A stretch of 34,383 nucleotides of DNA from AC-32 sp036522595. Its GTDB lineage: Bacteria; Actinomycetota; Thermoleophilia; Gaiellales; Gaiellaceae. Each line of letters opens with the position of its first letter. The stretch's first letter is position 1. The stretch is taken from the NCBI GenBank assembly GCA_036522595.1, contig DATDFL010000238.1, positions 1 to 34,383 of the forward strand, read 5' to 3'. The position numbers and the translations under genes are program-made. The notes under the pieces were generated by a model, which was given only the letters and a program-made list of their open reading frames with translations, searched no databases and was not told where the DNA came from. Below are positions 7,249-14,690 of the stretch, in pieces.

Positions 7249-8075
7249 GCACGCGGCGCTCGCGCAAGATCGTCCTCAACGCGGTGGGCCTGCTCGTCTT
7301 CGCCGTGATGGTCTTTCCCGTCTACTGGATGGTCTCGACGGCGTTCAAGCCCGGTCGCGACATCTTCGCCAACACACCGGTGTGGTTCCCGTACCACCCG
7401 ACGCTCTCGAACTTCGGCAACGCGATCCACCGGCCGCATTTCTGGGCCGACGTCAAGAACAGCCTCATCATCGTCAGCGTCGTCGTCCTGCTGTCGCTCG
7501 TGCTTGCGTTTTTGGCGGCGCTCGCCCTGGCGAAGTTCCGCTTCTACGGTCGGCGCGCGTTCATCGTCCTGATCATCGCGGTGCAGATGATCCCGCTGAA
7601 CGCGCTGATCATCCCGATCTACCTGGTCCTCTCGAAGGCGCACCAGGTCGACAAGCTGAGCGGCGTGATCGTCACGTACCTGACCTTCGTGCTGCCGTTC
7701 ACGATCTGGACGCTGCGCGGCTTCATGCTCGGGGTTCCCCGTGACCTCGAGGAGGCGTCTCAGGTCGACGGGACAACGCGCTTCGGCGCATTTCTGCGGA
7801 TCCTGGTGCCGCTGATCGGCCCCGGCCTCGTCGCGACCTCGATCTTCGCGTTCATCCAGGCCTGGAACGAATACATCATGGCCTACGTCCTGCTCCACGA
7901 CCCGAGCAAGCAGACGTTGACCGTCTGGCTCGCGTCGTTCACGGGCGACCGCGGCACTGCCTGGGGGCCGCTGATGGCCGGAGCGACGCTGACCGCATTG
8001 CCGGTGGTCGTCTTCTTCGTCGCGGTGCAGCGCAAGATCGCGTTCGGGCTGACCGCGGGCGCGGTTCGCGGATGA
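7245..8075 (+). CDS. Sugar ABC transporter permease (second subunit, MalG/UgpE type)
   Basis: 276 residues from a TTG at 7245 that overlaps the stop of the first permease (TTGA), with GGGGA about 8 nt upstream. The N-terminal region STRRSRKIVLNAVG leads into the first helix, and the motif PVYWMVSTAFKP is typical of MalG-type subunits. The EAA loop reads DLEEASQVDGTTRFGAFLRI. The late segment AFIQAWNEYIMAYVLL is also characteristic. It completes the importer. The stop overlaps the ATG of the glycosidase gene (ATGA), tying uptake to intracellular hydrolysis. Confidence 0.92.
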   Translation: MSTRRSRKIVLNAVGLLVFAVMVFPVYWMVSTAFKPGRDIFANTPVWFPYHPTLSNFGNAIHRPHFWADVKNSLIIVSVVVLLSLVLAFLAALALAKFRFYGRRAFIVLIIAVQMIPLNALIIPIYLVLSKAHQVDKLSGVIVTYLTFVLPFTIWTLRGFMLGVPRDLEEASQVDGTTRFGAFLRILVPLIGPGLVATSIFAFIQAWNEYIMAYVLLHDPSKQTLTVWLASFTGDRGTAWGPLMAGATLTALPVVVFFVAVQRKIAFGLTAGAVRG

Positions 8076-9394
8076 GCACGGGCGGGCTCGAGCCCGCCGC
8101 GGCCGCGTGTCTGTTCCCGCCGCTCGGAGCGCTGGTGGACGGGGCCGGCGGGGTCGTCCTGTTCGCGCGCGACATCCGGAGCCCTGAGCAGCTGGCCGAG
8201 CTGACGGCCTCCCTGCCGGGCTTGTTGATCGCCGTCGACGAAGAGGGCGGCGACGTGACGCGGCTCGAGGCGGCAACGGGAAGCTCGTTCCCGGGGAACC
8301 TCGCGCTCGGCGCGGTGAACGACGAGGCGCTGACGCGACGGGTCGGCGCGGCGATCGGCGGCGAGCTGGCTGCCGCGGGCGTGAACTTCGACCTCGCGCC
8401 GGTTGCAGACGTGATCGTCGACCCGGCGAACCCGATCGTCGGCGTGCGCTCGTTCGGCTCGGATCCAGCGCTCGTCTCGCGCCACGTCGCGGCTTTCGTC
8501 GAGGGGCTGCAGAGCGTGGGCGTGGCGGCGTGCGCGAAGCACTTCCCGGGCCACGGGGAATCGCTGGCGGACTCGCACCTCGAGCTGCCTTCGGTCGAGA
8601 CCGATCGCGAGACGCTGTTCGCTCGCGCGCTGCCCCCGTTCGCCGCTGCGGTCGAGGCGGGGGTGCGCGGCGTAATGACGGCCCACATTCGCTTCGCCGC
8701 GCTCGACGACAGGGCCGCGACGGTGAGCGCAGAGGTCATCGGGCTGCTGCGTTCCGAGCTCGGCTTTGAAGGCCTCGTCATCACCGACGCGCTGGAGATG
8801 CGCGCGATCAGCGGAACCGTCGGACTCGAGGAAGGAGCGGTGCGCACGCTTGCCGCCGGTGCGGATGCGCTCTGCCTCGGCGCGGACGTCACGCGGGAGC
8901 AGGTCCAGGCCGTCCAGGCGGCGATCGTCCACGGCGTCCCCGAGGAGCGTCTGCGCGAGGCCGCCGCACGCGTAGCGGAGACTGGGGCTTGGGCGTCGTC
9001 GCCGAGACCGCATCACGACCTAGAGGCCGGTGCGGAGGCGGCGCGGCGGGCCTTGCGCGTCGAAGGCGATGTGAGCCTCAACGGCGAGCCGCTCGTCGTC
9101 GAGCTCCGGCCGGAGGCCACGATCGCGGCGGGCGAGGCGAGGCACGGGCTCGGCGGAACCCTGGTGCGGGAAGGCGAGCAGCTGCCGCCGCTCGACGACC
9201 TCCGCCGCGTGGTCATCGTCGTCCGCGACGCGCATCGGCACGCGTGGCAGCGCGACCTCGTCCCGGCGAGGACGCTCGTGGTCGAGACCGGCGTCCCCGA
9301 GTGGCGTCCCCCGGACGCGCGCGGCTGGATCGCCACCTACGGCGCGGGCCGCGTCAACCTCGAGGCCGCTGCCGAGCTGATCGCCCACGGGTAG
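8072..9394 (+). CDS. nagZ: Beta-N-acetylhexosaminidase, glycoside hydrolase family 3 (NagZ-like)
   Basis: 440 residues without a signal peptide, so it should be cytoplasmic. It releases non-reducing GlcNAc from GlcNAc-MurNAc fragments or chito-oligosaccharides. Motifs are GGVVLFARDI (26-35), VDEEGGDVTRL (55-65), KHFPGHGESLADSH (156-169), which carries the NagZ-specific Asp-His dyad (D167, H169), and VITDALEM with nucleophile Asp239. The catalytic barrel ends near 310. About 130 further residues form a C-terminal region that I do not assign to a named domain; it exceeds the single-domain E. coli enzyme. Coupling to the permease genes argues that it acts on the imported sugar. Specificity for muropeptide sugar versus chitobiose cannot be decided here. 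Confidence 0.9.
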   Translation: MSTGGLEPAAAACLFPPLGALVDGAGGVVLFARDIRSPEQLAELTASLPGLLIAVDEEGGDVTRLEAATGSSFPGNLALGAVNDEALTRRVGAAIGGELAAAGVNFDLAPVADVIVDPANPIVGVRSFGSDPALVSRHVAAFVEGLQSVGVAACAKHFPGHGESLADSHLELPSVETDRETLFARALPPFAAAVEAGVRGVMTAHIRFAALDDRAATVSAEVIGLLRSELGFEGLVITDALEMRAISGTVGLEEGAVRTLAAGADALCLGADVTREQVQAVQAAIVHGVPEERLREAAARVAETGAWASSPRPHHDLEAGAEAARRALRVEGDVSLNGEPLVVELRPEATIAAGEARHGLGGTLVREGEQLPPLDDLRRVVIVVRDAHRHAWQRDLVPARTLVVETGVPEWRPPDARGWIATYGAGRVNLEAAAELIAHG

Positions 9395-9395
9395 C

Positions 9396-10004
9396 TTGCC
9401 GCCCGTGCGGCTCGTGCTCGACTGGGACGGAACGGTCACGGAGATCGACACGCTCCACCTCGTGCTGGAGGAGTTCGGCGACCGCGAGATCTACGCGCGC
9501 GCGGAGCAAGCGCTGGGCGATTCGATGACGCTGAACGAGGTGATCGCGGCCGAGTTCCTGACGGTCACGACCCCGTTGGACGAGGTAGTCGAATGGCTGC
9601 TCGAGAACGCGCGCATCCGGGCCGGGTTCGCCGAGCTTGCCCGGGAGCAGAGGCCGTTGATCGTCTCCAGCGGCTTCCACGAGATGATCGAACCGCTGCT
9701 CGAGCGCGAGGGCGTGCTCGATGACGTGGAGCTGACCGCCCACCGGCTCGACCCGCGGCCAGACGGCTGGCGGGTGCTCTTTCGCTCGGATCACGAGTGC
9801 GGCACCTGCGGCGAGCCGTGCAAGCGGGCGGACCTGCCGTCGAACGGCCAGGTCGTGTTCGCCGGGGACGGCTACTCCGATCGCTGCGCAGCGCTTGCGG
9901 CCGACCGAGTCTTCGCGCGCGACGGGCTCGCAGAGTGGCTGCGCAGCCAGGGCGTGCCGTTCGAGCCGTTCACCGACTTCCACGAGCTCGCGTCACAGCT
10001 GTAG
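9396..10004 (+). CDS. HAD-superfamily (IB) phosphatase, MtnX/SerB-like
   Basis: About 200 residues. The start may be TTG 9396 or, more naturally, GTG 9405 (MRLVLDWDGTVTEID). Motif I is DWDGT (nucleophile is the first Asp), motif II is VSSGFHE, and motif IV is GDGYSDRCAA. A CxxCxxxCK cluster (ECGTCGEPCK, about residues 135-144) resembles the cysteine motif of MtnX-like HAD-IB phosphatases and could bind a metal. It begins one base after the nagZ stop, so it probably belongs to the import operon. The substrate is unknown. A phosphatase for a sugar phosphate or a methylthioribulose-like intermediate is possible, but nothing in the sequence fixes it. Confidence 0.8.
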   Translation: MPPVRLVLDWDGTVTEIDTLHLVLEEFGDREIYARAEQALGDSMTLNEVIAAEFLTVTTPLDEVVEWLLENARIRAGFAELAREQRPLIVSSGFHEMIEPLLEREGVLDDVELTAHRLDPRPDGWRVLFRSDHECGTCGEPCKRADLPSNGQVVFAGDGYSDRCAALAADRVFARDGLAEWLRSQGVPFEPFTDFHELASQL

Positions 10005-10035
10005 CTCTGCGCGAGGCCGGGGCCCGGTTGGCGAG

Positions 10036-10055
10036 CGCTCCGCGTTAGCGGGGCG
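10036..10055 (+). terminator. Hairpin after the amino-sugar operon
   Basis: CGCTCCGC (10036-10043) pairs with GCGGGGCG (10048-10055) around a GTTA loop: eight pairs including one wobble. No T-run follows, so it is a probable transcription end or RNA stabiliser rather than a classical terminator. The 128-bp gap to the next gene otherwise holds only a TTGACC (10075-10080) that could be a -35 and the Shine-Dalgarno AGGAGG. Confidence 0.45.
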
Positions 10056-10132
10056 TTAGAGGCGTCAGCCAGCTTTGACCGGCAGGACGTCGAATCGACC
10101 TCGGGTCACGGTGGCGGGCAAGGAGGAAAGAA

Positions 10133-11638
10133 ATGAAACGACGACTTCTCACCGCAGCGATGACGCTGCTCGGAATCTGCAGCCTGACGTTGGGCACAGT
10201 TGGCGTTAGGCCCGCGTATGCCGCGACGACGATTACGGTCAACACGACGAACGACGAGTCGATGACCGACGGCGTCTGCTCCCTGCGTGAGGCGATCAAC
10301 AACGCGAACGCAAACTCCGACACTACGGGCGGAGACTGTGCGGCTGGCACTCCGGGAGCAGACACCATCGATCTCTCCTCGGTAAGCGGAACAATCACGC
10401 TAGTACCCCGCTACCTTGGCGGGCTCGGCAACCTGCCAACGATCACGGATGCCCTGACGATCACTGGCCCCGGCGCGAACAGGCTGACGATCAACGCCGA
10501 CGGCAACGACACGGTCTTCTTCATCTTCGCTAATGCGACGATTGCGGGAGTGACCGCGACTGGTGCGGCCGGATCGTGCGGTAACCAATTCGCAGGCGGG
10601 ATTGTCTTCAACGGCACCTCGCTAACCGTCCAAAACAGTTCGATCACCGGCAACAGCAGCTGCTTTCATGGCGGCGGGCTTGTGAATGGGGTGTTTCCCG
10701 TCGACTCAGGCACGGTCACGGTCGAGAACAGCACGATCAGCAACAACAGCGGCGACGGCATCTTCAACGACTGTTGCTACCACCTCTTCCTGACCAACAG
10801 CACGATCACGGGCAACAGCGACACGATCGGCGGCGGCATTCTCAACAACGGCACGATGACTCTCGCGAACAGCACCATCAGCGGCAACAGCTCGACGGTC
10901 GGCGGCGTCTGTTGCACCGGCGGCGGGATTCTCAACAACGGTCTTGCCACGTTCGAGAACACGATCGTGGCCGGGAATAACGGTGGAGACTGCTTCAGTG
11001 ACGGGTCGCTGACCGACGCCGGGTACAACCTGTCAAGCACTGGGACGTGTGGCTTCGACGCGGCGAACCATTCACAGCCGATCGCGGATCCGCTGCTCGA
11101 CCCGGCTGGCCTCGGGGACAACGGGGGCCCCACACAGACGATTGCGCTCGAGCCTGGGAGCCCCGCGATAGACGCGATTCCCGCTGGTGTGAACGGCTGC
11201 GGAACGACGATCACGCGCGATCAGCGCGGCGTCAGCCGCCCGCAGGGCGCCGGCTGCGAAATCGGGGCCTTCGAGTTCGTCCAGCAGACCCTGACGGTCC
11301 GAATCGACATCAAGCCGGGCCAGCTCCCGAACGTCATCGACCTAGGGAGCAGAGGCACAATCCCGGTGGCCGTGCTCTCAACGGCGCACTTCAATGCGCC
11401 GGGGCAGGTGGATACGGCCTCGCTGAAGTTCGGCAGGACTGGGAACGAGTCCAGCCTCGTTTCCTGTAGCCCCCCGCAGGACGTAAACAGGGACGGCCTG
11501 CTCGACGTGCTCTGTCACTTCAGCGCGCGGAAGACTGACTTTCAACTGGGTGACACCCAGGGCGTGCTAACTGGAAACACCTCCGGTGGAACATCAATCA
11601 GGGGGACGGACTCGGTCGTTGTCGTCCCGCCGAGCTAG
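10133..11638 (+). CDS. Secreted CSLREA-domain, parallel beta-helix (choice-of-anchor type) protein
   Basis: 501 residues. A perfect AGGAGG (10121-10126) sits 6 nt before the ATG. The signal peptide covers about 1-30 (ending AYA-ATT). The mature protein opens with the CSLREA hallmark (CSLREAINNANAN, about 47-59). Right-handed beta-helix repeats follow, built on 'STIxGNS' and 'GGGILNNGT' units (about 150-290). Next is a choice-of-anchor-like segment (DNGGPTQTIAL, GSPAIDAI, RDQRGVSRPQG, CEIGAFEF). The C-terminal domain, from about 388, contains IDIKPGQLPNVIDL and IPVAVLSTAHF. Such proteins are extracellular, often adhesive or surface-associated; the substrate is unknown. Codon use is visibly less G+C-biased than neighbours, and the gene is bracketed by hairpins, so it may be a transferred single-gene cassette. 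Confidence 0.87.
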   Translation: MKRRLLTAAMTLLGICSLTLGTVGVRPAYAATTITVNTTNDESMTDGVCSLREAINNANANSDTTGGDCAAGTPGADTIDLSSVSGTITLVPRYLGGLGNLPTITDALTITGPGANRLTINADGNDTVFFIFANATIAGVTATGAAGSCGNQFAGGIVFNGTSLTVQNSSITGNSSCFHGGGLVNGVFPVDSGTVTVENSTISNNSGDGIFNDCCYHLFLTNSTITGNSDTIGGGILNNGTMTLANSTISGNSSTVGGVCCTGGGILNNGLATFENTIVAGNNGGDCFSDGSLTDAGYNLSSTGTCGFDAANHSQPIADPLLDPAGLGDNGGPTQTIALEPGSPAIDAIPAGVNGCGTTITRDQRGVSRPQGAGCEIGAFEFVQQTLTVRIDIKPGQLPNVIDLGSRGTIPVAVLSTAHFNAPGQVDTASLKFGRTGNESSLVSCSPPQDVNRDGLLDVLCHFSARKTDFQLGDTQGVLTGNTSGGTSIRGTDSVVVVPPS

Positions 11639-11653
11639 TCAAAGAGAGCGGCA

Positions 11654-11681
11654 GAGGGCGCCCGCGAAGGCGGACGCCCTC
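11654..11681 (+). terminator. Hairpin terminator after the CSLREA gene
   Basis: GAGGGCG (11654-11660) pairs with CGCCCTC (11675-11681). An inner CCGC/GCGG stem is capped by a GAAG tetraloop, with one C/A mismatch between the stems. It is a stable 11-bp hairpin followed by CTGTC, lacking a long T-run. It separates the CSLREA gene from the next operon. Confidence 0.6.
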
Positions 11682-11710
11682 CTGTCGCTTGACGCACGTA
11701 CGGTTGGCCG

Positions 11711-12535
11711 ATGGGGCTGCTGCGCTTGCCGGAGCCGTACGACTTCGAGCTCTCCACGGGCCGGTACCGCGCGTTCGGGACGGATCTCGCGAACCTCTGG
11801 CTCGACGGCGCGCTGCACCGCGTCGTCGGGCGGCGCGAGGTGCGGATCGCGGCGGCGCGCGGCGGAGTGCGGGTCGAGCCGCTGGATGCCGAAACGCGGC
11901 CGGTGGTGCTCACGCTGCTGGGCGCCGAGTTCGATCTGGACTCGTTCTACGACTGGGCGCGCGGCGACCCGGTGCTCGCGCGCCTGACCGAAGCGCTCGC
12001 GGGCCTGCGCCCGCCGCTCGCGCCGGATCCTTTCGAGGCGCTCGTGACGGCGATCACGGCGCAGCAGATCTCGCTGCACGCCGCGTTCTCGATCCGGAAC
12101 CGGCTCATCCAGCGCTTCGGCAAGCGCGCCGAGCAGGCGTACTCGTTCCCGACGGCGCAACGCCTTCGCCGTGCCGATCCTGACGAGCTCGTCCAGCTCG
12201 GCTTCTCGCGGCGCAAGGCCGAGTACGTCGTCGGGCTCGCCACGGAGAAGATCGACTACGCGGCCCTCGCGCAGCTTCCAGACGACGAGATCAAGGCTCG
12301 GCTCGTGGCGGTTCGCGGGCTCGGCGAGTGGACGGCGGATTGGTTCCTCGCGCGCCACCTCGCCAGACCGCGCGCGTGGCCGGCGGGCGATCTCGCCGTT
12401 CGCAAAGCCGCGGCCCTCTTCTATCCGGACGCCGGGGACGTGCGCGCTCTGGGGGAGCGCTTCGAGCCGTTCCAGAACCTCACCGCGCATTACCTCCTCG
12501 CCGGCCTCTACTCGGACCGTAGGCTGGACCCGTGA
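11711..12535 (+). CDS. DNA-3-methyladenine glycosylase II family (AlkA-like, HhH-GPD)
   Basis: 274 residues. It excises alkylated purines in base-excision repair. The N-terminal AlkA-like beta region covers about 1-100. The HhH-GPD domain follows, with PFEALVTAITAQQIS (107-121), the helix-hairpin-helix VRGLGEWTADWF (201-212) and the catalytic Asp227 in WPAGDLAVRK (223-232). There is no iron-sulfur cluster motif, which separates it from MutY/Nth. A TACGGT (11699-11704), 6 nt before the ATG, suggests a leaderless transcript. The stop overlaps the next GTG (GTGA), so it heads a five-gene coupled run reaching the sulfurtransferase. Confidence 0.9.
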   Translation: MGLLRLPEPYDFELSTGRYRAFGTDLANLWLDGALHRVVGRREVRIAAARGGVRVEPLDAETRPVVLTLLGAEFDLDSFYDWARGDPVLARLTEALAGLRPPLAPDPFEALVTAITAQQISLHAAFSIRNRLIQRFGKRAEQAYSFPTAQRLRRADPDELVQLGFSRRKAEYVVGLATEKIDYAALAQLPDDEIKARLVAVRGLGEWTADWFLARHLARPRAWPAGDLAVRKAAALFYPDAGDVRALGERFEPFQNLTAHYLLAGLYSDRRLDP

Positions 12536-13470
12536 ACGTGCGCGAGGCGACCCCGGCCGATCAGGGCGCGGTGCTGGAGCTCTTCCGCTCGATGGACTGG
12601 GACCGGCCCTGGCCGCGGCCGGAGATCGGGCCGGAGCACCTCGAGGGTGATTTCGTCCTTGTCGCGGAGGACGAAGGCGAGATCGTGGGCTGCGCATTCG
12701 GCAAACTGGCCAGGCGCGGTCATGCGCACCTGAACATCGTCTGCGTCAGGCCCGAGAGCCGGCGCCGGGGAGCGGCGAGCGCACTGGTCGCCGAGTTCGC
12801 GGCCCAGGCGCTCGCGGCCGGCTCCGAGCACGTGACGCTGGACGTGGACCTGACCAACGAGGTCGGCCAGATGGCATGGCAGCGGCTCGGCTTCACGGAG
12901 TACTCGAAGCGGCTCTACGCGCCGGCGGCTGCGCTCGAGGCCCGAGCCGGCCCGGCCGAGAGCGGCGAGTCCTATGCATCGCTCCACGTGCAGACCGACG
13001 ACGTGGCAAGCGTCGAGGCCGCTGCGGCGAAGTACCTGCCGCGGTTCGGCGGCGGCGAGGCGCGGGTCGCGGGCCCGCTGAACGGCTGGTCGGTCCTCTA
13101 TTCGGACCTCACCGACCGCGACCGCCAGGCTCGGCAGCGGCTCGCCTCCGAGCTGTCGAACGCGACGGGAGCGGTGGTCTGCGTGCTCGCCGTCGAGGCC
13201 GGCCGCGTGGTGCGCTTCGTCCTCTACGAGCGCGGGAGCATCGTCGACGAGTACCAGTCGGTGCCCGAGTACTTCGGGCCGCTGCCGCCCGGCGACGTGA
13301 TTGCGCTCGCGGCCAACCCGACCGTCATCGCGCGGCTGACCGGAGCCGACCGGGCCAGCGTCCGCGCTGTGGCCCGAACCGCCTCGTCTCCGGATGACCT
13401 GCCGCCGGCGGAGGAGCTGCTCGCGCAGATCGCCGAGGTCATGGGCCTCCAGGGCGCGGGACGCGGGTAG
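12532..13470 (+). CDS. GNAT acetyltransferase fused to an unassigned C-terminal domain
   Basis: 312 residues from a GTG overlapping the glycosylase stop. Residues 1 to about 130 form a GNAT domain: VREATPADQGAVLELF at the start, a central beta segment around FVLVAEDEGEIVGCAFG, the acetyl-CoA loop VRPESRRRGAASALV (64-78), and the late WQRLGFTEYSKRLY. From about 140 to 300 is a second region (SYASLHVQTDDVASVEAAA, VAGPLNGWSVLYSDL, RVVRFVLYERGSIVDEYQS) that I cannot match to a named catalytic family. It reads like a compact alpha/beta domain with many acidic and aromatic residues. The acceptor is unknown. Coupling with a DNA repair gene and a GST may be only a shared stress-response operon. Confidence 0.8.
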   Translation: MNVREATPADQGAVLELFRSMDWDRPWPRPEIGPEHLEGDFVLVAEDEGEIVGCAFGKLARRGHAHLNIVCVRPESRRRGAASALVAEFAAQALAAGSEHVTLDVDLTNEVGQMAWQRLGFTEYSKRLYAPAAALEARAGPAESGESYASLHVQTDDVASVEAAAAKYLPRFGGGEARVAGPLNGWSVLYSDLTDRDRQARQRLASELSNATGAVVCVLAVEAGRVVRFVLYERGSIVDEYQSVPEYFGPLPPGDVIALAANPTVIARLTGADRASVRAVARTASSPDDLPPAEELLAQIAEVMGLQGAGRG

Positions 13471-13479
13471 GCTCGTAGC

Positions 13480-14049
13480 GTGGCCACGCTGTACACCGCC
13501 GAGCGCTGCCCGTACGCCGCGCGGGTGCGGATCGTCCTCGCCGAGAAGGGGCTCGCCTACGACGCCGTCGAGATCGACCTCGACGACCGGCCGGCCTGGC
13601 TCTACGAGAAGAACCCGCTCGGGCGCGTACCCGTCTACGAGGAGGACGAGGGGCTCGTCCTGCCCGAGTCGGTCGTGATCATGGAGTACCTCGAGGAGCG
13701 GTACCCCGAGCCGGCGCTCCTGCCGCTGGACGCGGCGGACCGGGCGCTCGTCCGGCTTCAGATCGAGCGGTTCGACACCAATCTCGGCAACGCCTATTAC
13801 GCCTTCCGGCGGGGCGACGACGACGGCGCCGAAAGGCTTGCGCACTGCCTGTCGGTCATCGAGCGGAGCGCGGGTCTCTGGATGGATCGCTACACCCTCG
13901 CCGAGATTGCGTACGTGCCGTGGCTGATCAGGCTGCGTGATCTGCTCGGCTTCGATTTCTCCGCGTACCCGTCAGTTGCCGAGCAGCTCGAGCGCCTCTC
14001 TGCCAGGCCGGCGATCGCTGCGGAACGACAAGTCGTCGCGGCTCTGTGA
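13480..14049 (+). CDS. Glutathione S-transferase-like (thioredoxin-fold) protein
   Basis: 189 residues from a GTG at 13480. The N-terminal thioredoxin-like GST domain (1 to about 75) shows RCPYAARVRIVLAEKG (9-24, a cysteine where GST-related proteins have their active residue), NPLGRVPVY with the cis-proline, and the ligand-binding PESVVIMEYLEE. An all-helical C-terminal half follows, shorter than in many GSTs, with a YTLAEIAYVPWL segment. Most actinobacteria use mycothiol rather than glutathione, so the thiol cofactor is uncertain. The stop overlaps the next gene's GTG. Confidence 0.85.
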   Translation: MATLYTAERCPYAARVRIVLAEKGLAYDAVEIDLDDRPAWLYEKNPLGRVPVYEEDEGLVLPESVVIMEYLEERYPEPALLPLDAADRALVRLQIERFDTNLGNAYYAFRRGDDDGAERLAHCLSVIERSAGLWMDRYTLAEIAYVPWLIRLRDLLGFDFSAYPSVAEQLERLSARPAIAAERQVVAAL

Positions 14050-14690
14050 AGACGCTCTTGCTGCACGCGTTCCCGCTCGACGAGCGGATGTGGGAGGGCT
14101 TTGAAGGCATTGCGCCGCGGCTGTACGGCCGCGGCGGCAGCATCGACGGCTGGGCGCAGGAGCTTGCGGCCGAGCACGACGGGCCGCTCGCCGTCGTCGG
14201 CGCCTCGATGGGCGGCTACTGCGCGCAGCGGCTGCTCGAGCACGCGGACGTGCGGGCGCTCGTGCTCGTCGGCTCGCGTGCCGACGCCGACGCGCCGGAA
14301 CGGCTCGAGGCTCGCAACCAGACCATCGCGCTGCTCCGGGAGCAAGGCGTCGAGGCGCTCTGGGAGAAGCAGCGCCCGGTGCTCTTCCCGGAAGAAGCGG
14401 ACGAGGGGGTCGTGGAGCGAGCGCGGGCGATCGCGCTGGATCAGGATGCGGAGGAGCTCGCAACCGCGGTCGCCGCGATGCGGGACCGCCCGGACTCGAC
14501 CGAGCTGGTTCGCGGGACAGGCACGAAGGTCCTGGTTGCCCGCGGCGAGCACGATCCGTTCCTGAGCGCGGACGAAGCCAAGGCGCTCTCGGCTTCCGTC
14601 CACACCTTCGAAGGCTGCGGCCACCTGCCGAGCCTCGAGCGGCCCGACGAGTTCAAGCGCGTCCTCGAGGAGTTCCTCGCCGGTGCCTGA
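14046..14690 (+). CDS. Small alpha/beta-hydrolase
   Basis: 214 residues from a GTG in a GTGA overlap with the GST-like gene. The fold elements are LLLHAFPLDERMW at the N-terminus (oxyanion region), the nucleophile elbow GASMGGYC (about 52-59), the acid in ARGEHDPF and the catalytic histidine in GCGHLPSLERP. The cap is short. The signal-free sequence suggests a cytoplasmic esterase or related hydrolase; the substrate is unknown. The next gene begins 8 bp before its stop. Confidence 0.87.
   Translation: MKTLLLHAFPLDERMWEGFEGIAPRLYGRGGSIDGWAQELAAEHDGPLAVVGASMGGYCAQRLLEHADVRALVLVGSRADADAPERLEARNQTIALLREQGVEALWEKQRPVLFPEEADEGVVERARAIALDQDAEELATAVAAMRDRPDSTELVRGTGTKVLVARGEHDPFLSADEAKALSASVHTFEGCGHLPSLERPDEFKRVLEEFLAGA

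Noticed and set aside
10723..10990. Repeated AACAGC-type units in the CSLREA gene, considered as a DNA repeat array
   Set aside because: They are imperfect and in frame, reflecting beta-helix protein repeats, not CRISPR or a tandem DNA repeat.
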